Assembly: GCA_030533445.1 (NCBI GenBank)
Contig: CM060068.1
Coordinates: 31,481,510 to 31,545,509 of the forward strand
Direction of reading: 5' to 3'
DNA: 64,000 nucleotides
Origin: Cyprinodon diabolis
Taxonomy: Eukaryota; Chordata; Actinopteri; Cyprinodontiformes; Cyprinodontidae
Each line of letters opens with the position of its first letter. Position 1 is the first letter of the stretch. The notes beneath the pieces were generated by a model. The model saw only the letters and a list, made by a program, of their open reading frames with translations. It made no database searches and had not been told where the DNA came from. Positions 39,301-51,300 of this stretch are shown piece by piece. The translations under genes and the position numbers were made by a program.

Positions 39301-42300
39301 AATCAAACCATTTATTTAAAAGATATTTCAAATAAAAGTTGTAGTGTTCTTCCCCATTTAATTGTCATTTATTTAAGAGCTCCAACGAAAAATTCTGTTT
39401 TCATGATATCCACAGGCCTCTATATTTCCCTCTTATAAGTGTTTGTTTCGTCATGTTCCAACTCAATCTTCCCATCGGTTTATGTGTCGTCCTTTTTCCT
39501 GGTTTGCCTTCAGCTGTCTGACCCCTGTTGCCTTCCTCTTCATTCCCTCTCTCTTTCTGTCCATCTTGTCTTCCTTTCTTTCTGTCTTGCATTTCGTGTC
39601 TGGCTTGTTTACCTGCTCCACTGTTTTCCCGCTGTAGATGGTTCATCTCGCAGCCTTGCTTCTCGTGAGCGTGTGCACAAAAGCAGTGTGTCGGTGGCTG
39701 GTCATGGTAGTGCTCTCTCATCTCTCGCTCTAAGGCAAAAGGGTGGGTAATCACATAATGCATGGTCCCTCCCCCAGACTCCATAGAGGGTGGGTACGAC
39801 CTCTTCCTTAAAATGAATGAGGACCTTTTCCATTTATCTTACAATGAAACAGTTTTTGGCATCTTGGTCACCTAATTAATGTCTAGCTCAGGTCTTTAAT
39901 ATAAATATAGAACAATTTTCCTCTCTGCTGAAGACATAAAAAGAGGTTAAATCTAGAAGTAAAACCTCAAACTGAACTTTTAACTTTTATATTTGTAGGA
40001 AATATTTCCATGTTAAGAAATATTTGTTTTTTTTAACCAAAATTCCTAGTAACGCTTATTATGTTTCCCAGTAATACCAACAAGCCTCATCTACCAATAG
40101 GGCAGCGTTTATTTATCTGGTTTATCATTTAATCTGGTTGAAACGGGATTAGATAGAAACAGGAATCTGCCTGTTTAATTCACATTACTGCTCAGCTCAC
40201 CCTTAGTTTTTAGTACATTTTTTTTAAGTGGAATTGGATCTAACAACAAAGAATATTTTATTCATTTATAGCATTTGGTTAACCTTTTCTGTACTTTCGA
40301 TCGCAGAAAAACTTTTGGATAATTATTATTATTTTTTCAAGTTTTTAAGTTGGTGGCACATTCCTTAAATTTTCATTTAAAAAGGTTTTTTACTCTCTAT
40401 TAGGATTCCAAGGGCCTTTTGAAAGACAAGCAACCCACAGCATTACAGATCCTCCATATTACGTTTACAGTGGACATTTATTATTTTTTCCATAAACTTG
40501 TTTTGAGTTTTGGTTCCTAAAAAGCTTTAGTCCGATCTTGCCTGTATACAAAGTTCCAGTAGAGTTCAATAGATTCATTCTGTTTACATTTGTAATTGTA
40601 GGACAAAAGAGCCAATTAACAAACTGATACTTTTCTTGTTTTCACCCACCTTTACCTTTCTCACTGACTTTATATGTGGAAAGATAAGTATGGGTCCCCG
40701 TCTATCGATTTGATTTTCTAACTAAACTAAAAGTTTCCTGTAACATTTATTTCTTAACATGGGATTTCCCCCTTAAATATAAACAAAATGTAGATGCAAA
40801 TTACTATAATGCTGTAAATGCTATGTAGATTCTAGGTGTTCTCAGCTTCTAATAGATTTATCTATATCCATTATTAAGGAGCAGTCATATAACTGAATTG
40901 GTAGCCATTGTCCATCAGTGCGTCCATTCTTCATTAGCTGTCCTCATTCATCACATTCTTCTCTGATTAATCAGAACTGCCAAAAATAGTTTTTTTTTTT
41001 TTTTTACCTTTTACCTTTTTTAATCTTAAATTTGACATACTTCATATTCAAGGCTTTGGTTATTTTTATTCTATTGTTTCTTTCTGTTCATCTTTACTAT
41101 TTGCTGGTGTTGGTTTTTGTTTAATGATGTTTTATCAGAGAATCGGTCTGAGCATTGATGCTGCCGTGGATCATGGTGTCTCTGTGTTTGAATCAACCAT
41201 GTTTAGGTGAACGGGGGAATCTGATGTCCGGTGCACGCTCCATGTCCCAAAGCAGCAAACAGCGGCAGGAAAACCGCTCCCCAAAGCATGAGAGCCGGCG
41301 CTCCTCTGAGCAGGGCCGGGTGAAAGCGAGCGAGGGCGGACTCTCAGCCAGCGAAGCCCTCATCCTGCGGTCTGACACAGCCAAGCTGAGAAGCGACTCT
41401 CACAGCCGCTCCCACTCACCCAATCACAACACTCTCCAGGCGCTAAAGGCAGACGGTAGAACCTCTGGGATTCGGGCCGAGTCGCCGAACCCTGGCTCTC
41501 GCTCATCTTCTCCCAAACAAAAAGGCGTTTCTTCATCGGGACGATCCAGTCCCTCAGGAAACGTATCCCAGCTCTCCTCTTCAAGCCACCATGACAAAAA
41601 CCTCCCTCCCAAAGTCAGCCCTTCTTCTAAAGCAAAGCCCCTCGACCCCCCCAGGGAGAGATCCAAGTCAGACTCGTACACTCTTGATCCAGACACACTA
41701 AGAAAGAAGAAGATTCCTCTTACAGAACCGCTCAGGGGCAGATCTACCTCTCCTAAATCTAAACTGTCTCCTAAAGATCCCAATAAAGAGTTGATCAGTA
41801 ATACAGAGAACCGTGCTCCATCCCCACATGTGACCCAGGAGAACCTCCATAGTGAGGTAGTGGAGGTTTGCACCTCTAGCGCTCTCCTCTCCAACGAGGA
41901 CATCAACGATGAGAATGTGGAGCTCCGTAATTCGGATGAAGGCTCGTGTAAAGTCCACTTCAGCATTGGCAAAGCTCCGGTCAAAGAGGAGCTGGAGAGC
42001 CGCTCCTCACCCAAAGTCAGCCGCAAAGCATCCAGCCGGCACACGCGTCCCAAGAAAGACAAATCCGGGCCTCTGTTCAAAGCCGAGAGCACGTCAAGAG
42101 TCACTGAGCCCGTCAAACAAGCTATGTCCCCTTCGGTTGCTGAATGTGCCCGTGCTGTTTTTGCCGCATTCCTTTGGCATGAGGGGATCGTCCACGACGC
42201 CATGGCCTGTTCTTCCTTCCTCAAGTTTAACCCCGACTTAACCAAAGAGCAAGCCCCCATTCGTAACTCCTTGGGAGGACAGGGGCCCGAGGAGAAAGAG

Positions 42301-45300
42301 AGCAAGTTAAAAAATCGCCACTCCTTGGAGATTTCCTCTGCACTCAACATGTTTAATATCGCTCCCCACGGCCCAGACATCTCCAAAATGGGCAGCATTA
42401 ACAAAAATAAAGTGTTATCCATGCTGAAGGAGCCTCCGCTCCCAGAAAAGTGTGAGGATGGGAAAGGAGAGACCTCGTCCTATGAGATGGCATCTCATCC
42501 CTGCCTGAGGCCAAAGTCAATCTTGCCGTTAACCTTACAGCATTTAGTGGCGTTCTGGGAGGACATTTCAATGGCCACCATCAAAGCAGCTACACAGAAC
42601 ATGATCTTTCCCAGCCCAGGGTCCAGTGCCATCCTAAAGAAGAAGGAGCACGAAAAGGACAGCAAAAAGGCAAAGAAGGAGAAGAAAAAGAGGGAGAAGG
42701 CGGAGGTACGACCAAGAGGAAATCTGTTTGGAGAGATGGCTCAGCTCGCCATGGGCGGACCAGAGAAAGACACTATCTGTGAGCTGTGTGGGGAGTCTCA
42801 TCCTTACCCCGTCACCTACCACATGAGACAGGCTCATCCAGGTGAGAAGAGAAATCTTTTCCTGACGTTCCAGATGTGGATCAGCCTTTTTTTTAAACAA
42901 ACTTGTGCTGCATTTCCATGGCAGGTTGTGGCCGTTATGCCGGGGGTCAGGGCTACAACAGCATCGGCCATTTCTGTGGAGGCTGGGCTGGAAATTGTGG
43001 AGATGGAGGCATTGGAGGCAGCACCTGGTATCTGGTGTGTGATCGCTGTCGAGAGAAATATCTCAGAGAAAAGCAGAGTGCAGCCAGGGAAAAGGTAGCA
43101 GAGCAAGTCTATGAGCTAAAACGGCCATCTCTGTTTTTTTATTATTTAAATAAATACAATCAATATTGTTTTAAAGGTGAAACAGTCGAGGAAGAAGCCT
43201 CTGCAGGTGAAGACCCCGAGAGCTCTACCAACCATGGAGGCCCACCAGGTGATCCGAGCCAACGCGCTGTTCCTGCTGTCCCTCAGCAGCGCAGCTGAGC
43301 CCAGCATGCTGTGTCACCATCCTCCCCGACCACTTCACTCACAGCTGCTCCCCAGCCTAAAGGAGGGCGTCTCAGAGGAACTTCCTAATAAAATGGGCTG
43401 CTTATACCTACAAACACTAGCGAGGTAGTTAAAGACCCCATCATTCGATCCTCCAGCACAAAGAAAAGTGCCGTAATAATGTTTATTGGTCATTTTTGTT
43501 TCATTCTGGGTTTTTTTTCTTTTGTTTCAGGCAACACACTGAGAACTTTGGAGCTTATCAAGATGACAACCTCTTCCAGGATGAGATGAGGTATCTGCGG
43601 TCTACATCTGTACCTGCGCCCTACATCTCTGTTACACCTGACGCTTGTCCCAATGTGTTTGAGGAACCAGAGAGTAATATGAAGTCCATGCCCCCAAGGT
43701 AAAATAAAAACTAAAAACAATCCCTGTCATGTAGTGAACAAACTCTGCTCATACTCCTCAGACTTGTTCAGATTTTGTCCTATTACAACGACAAACATTG
43801 AAGTAATGATGGAAAACATTAATCAGATTGATCAATTATTGAAATAATTATCACCTAATTTGGTAATTAAATCATTCCCTTGAGGTTAAAAGACTAAAAA
43901 AGGCAATTTGCTGACCCCCTCTGAGCAGTGATGAAGCTCAAACTGTAAAAAAAAAAATATGTCAACATTTTTAATTCAAGGTAAAAAATCAATGCTCACA
44001 ACTTTGCATGTTCATTGAAAAGGTAAGGACATATTAATTATATTACAGTATGATTCTGTGAGCATTTAATTGAGTTTTGTTTTTATAAGTTTTTGCCATT
44101 TTCAATCCATTTAAATAGTCTTCAGGTTTTTCCTAACCTGAAGACGTTATTGAGGAATTTTTACACTACTCAAAAAAATTAAAGGAACATTTTGAAAACA
44201 CATCAGATCAAAAAATCATGCTGTTTATTTATACTGATATGGACTGGGTGATTGGTTAGGAACAAAAGGGCTGAATTCAAAAATTACAGTGAAAAACTTA
44301 TGCGACAGGCTAGTCCATTTTGCTGAAATTTCAATGCATCAACTCAAAATGGTGTCTCCTGGAATCTCCTCCATGCTCTTGAGATTGTGCTGGGAGACAC
44401 AGCAAACCTTCTGGCAATGGCACGTATTGATGTGCCATCCTGGAGGAGTTGGACTGCCTGTATAACCTCTGTAGGGTCCAGGTAGCACCTCATGCTAACA
44501 GTAGTGACAGTGATCCTAGCCAAATGCAAAACTGGTGAAAGAGAGTCAGAAGAGATGAGGAGGGATAAAACTGTCAGTGGCCTCCACCTGTAAAACCATT
44601 CCTGTTTTGATGGTCATCTCGTTGTTGCCCCTCTAGCGCACCTGTTGTTAATTTCATTAACACCAAAGAGGCTGAAACTGATTAACAACCCCCTCTGCTA
44701 CTTACCTGACCAAATCAATATCCCAGAAGTTTAATTACCTTGATGCTATACTTTGATTACAAAGTGATCCTTTAATTTTTTTTGAGTAGTGTATTTTGAA
44801 TAAATGAATTAGCTGAATTCCTAAAAGATTGCTGCAGCCTCAAACTTAATAGCATTCTTGGACACAGCAAGTTTAACCTTTATAAAAAAAATGTAAAAAA
44901 GTAGTAAGAGTAAAGACAATTGTATTAAGATAGCCTTAAGAAGTCCCATTTTAGTTTGCAAGCATTTAAAAGAACGTTCCTGGGGTCAATTAAAAGCCAA
45001 AAGGGAACTTTTATGGCCTGCATTTTACATCTTCCTGGTAAAACATGGCATGGAGGTTGCAGCGCTATACTATGGGGGTTATCTTTATCAACAGGAAAGC
45101 TAGACAGATTTGATTGGAAAATGAAAATAGAGGTTCTTGACTCTTCTCGCCGGACAGGGTCCCTAAATATACAGCCTGAATGTTCAGATCAGGCTTCCTT
45201 AATTCTGGTGTCCTGCACCTTTTAGATGTGCCTCTGCTTCCACATCTGAATCAAATGGCTGAATTGCCCCTTCAGGATGCAGTCAAGTTCTTCAGAATCC

Positions 45301-48300
45301 TGCTAATGACCTTGTTATTTGATTGGAATGGTCAGAACTCATTCGGACTGAGAACATGTGTGGGAACTTGAAAATATACATTATTTATGTTAACAAGTCC
45401 AGCCTGAGTTTAAGCTTTAAGCTACAAAACATTGGTGCACAAAGGCTGAAATCACCTGTCAACTACAGTTCCTTAAATACTCTTTCAACTTAATGATTTT
45501 AACTTTGCAATATGTGAGAGTTCGTTAAGTATTAGTATTTTACAAGACACTGATTTGGTTAGAATCCATCCGTCTCGAAGTACGACTTAATTGAGCCGAT
45601 AACAATCCTAAACTGAACCGAAACTTAAGTTGAGGTCTTTCAGGATAGGGTAACCAAGTGCTGCCTTCTGTTTCTTGTTTTCCTTCTAGTCTTGAAACCA
45701 GTCCGATTACAGACAGTGACACTGCAAAGCGCACAGTTTTTCAGAGGTCTTACTCTGTTGTGGCCTCAGAGTATGACAAGCAGCATTCACCGTCACCAGC
45801 CCGGGTCAAAGCCGTCCCCAGGCGGAGGGTTCATAGCGGTGATGCAGGTAGACTAACACAGGTGGTTTGTTTTGCTCAGACTGAGTTGTAGCGTCTTTGT
45901 AACATCACCGCTCCCTTTTCCACATAGAAGTAGGCTCCTCCCTGCTACGGCACCCGTCTCCCGAGCTATCCCGCCTGATCTCTGCTCACGGCTCACTCAG
46001 TAAAGGGGAGAGGAATTTCCAGTGGCCTGTTCTGGCTTTTGTTATCCAGCACCACGACCTTGAAGGCCTGGAGGTGGCGATGAAGCATGCTCTGAGAAAG
46101 TCTGCCTGCAGGGTGTTTGCCATGGAGGTACTGATGTTGTGGCTGCGAAATCTTCCCTTTTCAAAGCTGAGTCAGATTTGCGTCAATTGACCTTTTTTTC
46201 TAATTTCTTTTCCCACCAGGCGTTCAACTGGCTGCTGTGCAACGTGATCCAGACCACCTCCCTCCATGACATTCTTTGGCATTTCGTAGCCTCTCTCACA
46301 CCTTCGCCCTGCGAGCCAGAGGATGAGGAAGATGAGGAGAATAAGGGGAACAAAGAAAATGTTGAGCAGGTAAGACTGGCTTAGAGCTAGGACCCATGTC
46401 ATCTTTCTTTTTATCTTTAAAGTTCTCTAATAAGGAGTATCTCCATGCTTTCTTTAGGAAAGAGACCTTGGTGTATGTGAACATCCTCTGTCAGACATTG
46501 TGATCGCTGGGGAGGCAGCCCATCCGCTCCCCCACACTTTTCATCGTCTTCTCCAGACAATCTCTGACCTCATGATGTCACTTCCTAGTGGCAGTGCACT
46601 GCAGCAGATGGCGCTAAGGTAAATCTCTGGTTCGAGTTGAAATAAGTTGTATTATGATCCTAGACACAAATGTCAAATTTTGTTTTTTGTGTCTTATCTT
46701 TAGATGCTGGAGTCTCAAATTCAAACAGTCCGACCACCAGTTCCTCCATCAGAGCAACGTCTTCCATCACATCAACAACATCCTGTCCAAGTCGGACGAT
46801 GGAGACAGCGAGGAGAGCTTCAACATCAGTGTGCAGTCCGGATACGAAGCAATGAGCCAGGCAAGAACACGCCCAGCTCTATCCCCTGTTGTTCCTCATC
46901 CACTGTGCTTAAAAACCTGCTGGAAATTTGTTTTTGTTTTTTTTTTTTTAACAGGATCTCTGCCTGGTAACCTGCTTGAAGGACCTTACTAGTGTGGTAG
47001 ACATTAAGACGTCCAGTCGCCCCGCGATGATCGGCAGCCTAACGGATGGCTCCACAGAGACCTTCTGGGAGTCTGGAGATGAAGATAAAAATAAGACCAA
47101 AAGCATCACTTTTAGCTGTGTTAAAGGCATAAATGCTACCAAAGTTTCTGTTCACGTGGACAACTCCAGAGACATTGGGGTAAGGAACAACAAACTTGAC
47201 ATTTTGGTGCTAAAAAAATAACAATGTTTTGTTAGATAATATGTAAAATCTGTAGGGTATCTGTAGTGACCAATGATGGAAAAGTAGGGCTTTAGTGGAG
47301 ATAAAATGGCTAATTGAAGGTTTTTATATTTCCAATGTACTGCTCTATTTCCAATGTACTATCCTTTTTTATTGAAATACATTTTTTCAACGTTTTGAAT
47401 TTAAAACACATGCCTTTAGTAATGAGCAGTTATTTGGGTGTAATAACAGTTTAGTCCCTGTAGATTTTGTAGATTTTTCTAGTTAGTGAACGACACGTCA
47501 GTCTTTCTTAAAGAAATGACTGAAACATCAGTCACATTTGTACAGCTTCTGTGAGGAGACTGCTGCCAATTTTCTTGGACCAATTTTTGAAGAATACTGC
47601 TGATTAATATTGTACAGATTGAATCCTTCTACCTAGCAGCACCTTTAGAAAGGTGATCTCAATGCTTACATCTGAATATTAATGGTGGGTGTATTTTGGT
47701 AATGCTTCCACATGAATTTACAGCCAATTTTTTAATTTCATTTCCTTCATCTTTACTCTGATAAAACTGGTCAGGATAAATCCAGACTTTTCCAGTCTGA
47801 AATTTTTACCAATTTAATCTTTCATAACAGGTTTTCAGTTAACAAACACACAATTATTTAAGGAAGAACTAAGCCCTTAAATATATAGTCAAGACTTTAT
47901 ACTTCCAATATCTATTGTTTAGGGTTTTTTTGTACAATAAATCTGTTATTCTCTTCTTTCATGCTGGAGTAGTCCTGATGTACCCTCTGTTTTATGTTAC
48001 TCTTTATACTAACCCCTTTTTAGAAAAAATAAAAACAATCTGTAGAATAATGCTAGCATTCTATCTCTCTTCAGATAACTTCAGAACTTTTTTTCATGCA
48101 ACATTTACCACATTTCTCCTGCTTTATCATAATATTTAAAGAAAACGTTTCAGCTACTATCAGTTTTTTACCTCAATTTGACTGTAAAAACCTTTAAAAG
48201 GTGTAAAAGGTGGAAAATGCTTCTGTACCGATGAATGGAATTGTGTGTCAAGCCTATAAACTAGTTTTGCAAACTATTCCCATGAAAAATAGCCAAGCAG

Positions 48301-51300
48301 CAGCCTGAACTGCCAATAGTGCAAAATATGTGTTATATTATGTTTTTATGTGAATTTGTGTTTTGTTCTCTTATGCAAACAGAACAAAGTCACATCAGTG
48401 ACATTTCTTTGTGGGAAAGCAATAGAGGACCTCTGCAGAATTAAGCAGGTATGAGCAGTTTAACCATTGAGAAATCATTTTAGAAATATATCTATATCTC
48501 TGAGAAGTCATTCCTTCTCATAAAAAAAAAAAAGATTGGATAAAAACTAAATTGATGAGTCATGTTTTTTTGTTTTTTTAACTAAAGGTTGACCTTGACT
48601 CGCGCCACATGGGCTGGGTTACGAGTGAGCTCCCTGGAGGCGATTATCATGTGATCAAAGTCGAGCTGAAAGGCCCCGAAAACACGCTGAGGGTTCGTCA
48701 AGTCAAGATTCTTGGCTGGAAGGAGGGCGAGAGCATCAAGATCCTTGGACAGATCTCAGCCAGCATGGCTCAGCAGAAAAACTGTGAAGCCGAGACGCTT
48801 CGAGTTTTCCGGCTCATCACCTCACAGGTCAGTCACTGTGGCTCATTTTCAGGTCTTGCAATCGTGTTGCTTCTAGATTTTACATTTATTTAAAACTGGG
48901 TGTGTAAATCTTCTCTACTCTTAGGTTTTTGGCAAGCTCATCTGTGGAGATGCAGAGCCAACCCCAGAGCAGGAGGAGAAAAATCTTCTTTCGTCTCCAG
49001 AGGGAGAGGATAAGGTGTGTTGCTATCCAGCTGTTTATAGCTACCTTACCACTTCTATATATTTCCTTATTATTTTGATTATATATATATTTTTTGTGAA
49101 CAGGCCCCATCTGATGCAGACCTTAAGGAGCACATGGTGGGAATAATCTTCAGCAGAAGCAAACTAACCAATCTGCAGAAACAAGTAAACAAGAACTGTC
49201 AAACCATTAAATAACCATTCGTCCCCAGTAAAACGTGGGAAAGCAATCAGAACATCACCAACCAAGTAAATCTGCTGCCTTTTATTTCCAGGTGTGCGCA
49301 CACATTGTTCAGGCAATCCGCATGGAAGCCACACGTGTTAGGGAGGAGTGGGAGCATGCCATCTCTAGCAAAGAAAACGCCAATTCCCAGCCCAGCGACG
49401 ACGATGCCTCATCTGACGCCTACTGCTTCGAGCTCCTCTCCATGGTCCTGGCTCTGAGCGGCTCCAATGTGGGCCGCCAATATCTGGCGCAACAGCTCAC
49501 CCTCATGCAGGACCTGTTTTCTCTCCTGCACACTGCTTCTCCGAGGGTACAGAGACAGGTGGGCATGAACAAAAACACACATATTTTTTTTCTTTTATTA
49601 TCCATGTCATTTCTACATATCCTAACACATTGTGAATTTCCACAATGGTATTTCCATGCTTCCACCAGCTGGTGGTTAAGTGAACTGCATCATACGTAGC
49701 ACTGGTTTGCATCACATGTGGCTTTGTATGTTGGAGAGTAATAAATTAGAAGGGTTGAATCATAGCAAACACTTACTGTAACCTATTAATTTAGCTCTTA
49801 TATCATTGAGTTACACATGATCCATGATGCCTAAGACCTTGATGTTGCTTTTTATATTTGAACACATTAAAGTTGTTGTATGAAAAGGGGAAAGGGGGTT
49901 CTGATCACGCATACCCAGTAGTCGAGTTGTAAAAAAAAAAAAAAAGAAGGGGGATGCTAAAATTTTTTGTTTGTTTTTGGAAGCATACATAGCCTTATTA
50001 ATATATTATATTAACCTAAAGCACTATGCATGGTATGGTTGTTACATGTCAGGTACGCTGGTCATTGACCTTAACCAAGGCACCTTACAGTAGAACTGCA
50101 GTCAGTCACTGGACTGGCATGGCTATCACTGCCCCTACATAGTTGGGGACTAATTTCCCACTGTATTGAGCTTCATAGTCATGGTAGGCCTCTTCTTTAA
50201 TTTTACTTTGGAAAATCTTTTGGCAATGAATATATTAAGATTTGGAACAAAAACACATAAAAGATTGCAAATGAATATCTGATACTATCAAGTATTTTTG
50301 TATTCAAATTCAATTAATTAAGTTCAAACAGCTGAAATAATATTCAAAATCTGAAAAAAAAAGTGCTAACAAATTCAGATACATTAGAATTAGCCTGAAA
50401 GTGAAATAAGCCTGTATCAAATATAATAATTTTACTCACCTTTCATTCATTTAGAGTATTTATTTTATAAAATAGATTGTTCGTTAGAAAACCAGTATTG
50501 CTTCTATTGGCTAATTTAAAGTAAGCTATGCTACATGCTGGTTATGAATGAGTTAAAACTATTCTAACAGGTCCGTCAAACTAAGCTGTTTACCATTGAT
50601 TGGACAACAGGCATTATCTAGCATCTTATAGCGTCTTTTAGGACAGCCAATAGCGGCCTTTCTTGCTGGGGAGTTGGCAACACTGGTGAAGGGATAAGAG
50701 GAGCAGAAAAGAGAGCTATTGAAGAAAAATTCAACATTTGGACAAAAAAAGTGTTTAAATATATGAAAAAAAATTATAGTTAAATTGAAATGGGTCTTAG
50801 AGTTGACAAAGTTGTTGTTCTCCGCACACCCCATACTGCTGAGTTCTTTCTATATTGTGGCATTTTGAAACAACTTTGTCAAGAAGAGCCAGCACCATTG
50901 TAGTCACGCAAAATTCTGCAGGCAGCTGTTAGGACAGCTCAGTGACAGCACTAGGGGGATATTTCATAATTGGGATATTAAAAAGACATAGCTTTGACTG
51001 GTTCAAATTAACTGAAATATCTTGATTATAATTCCGGATGTGTGACACTTTAAATGACAAATCAAATGACGTCATTTGAGATATCTCGAAATGCATTTTG
51101 ACTCATCAAAATGTGATTAAAGATATCTTGAATTGTAATTTTTCCCTAGACATAGTATAAAAATATAAATTAAGGGCAGTCAAAATTTAGTAAATAATGT
51201 TTGTCTATTCTATTATAATCTCTATCTCTATAATCGGTCTGTATCATGAGTTGTCTTCTCATTTCAGAGGGCCCCATGCCTGTCTTTGCCTAGGGCCCCA

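Noticed and set aside
39401..39784. 127-codon minus-strand open frame
   Set aside because: Overlaps candidate exon 48 and its pyrimidine tract on the other strand; low-complexity Lys/Glu/Gly content comes from the reversed C/T tract.
41424..42422. 332-codon open frame on the minus strand
   Set aside because: It is the antisense shadow of mycbp2 exon 49, whose Ser codons (TCN/AGC) avoid stops on the other strand. No recognised domain.
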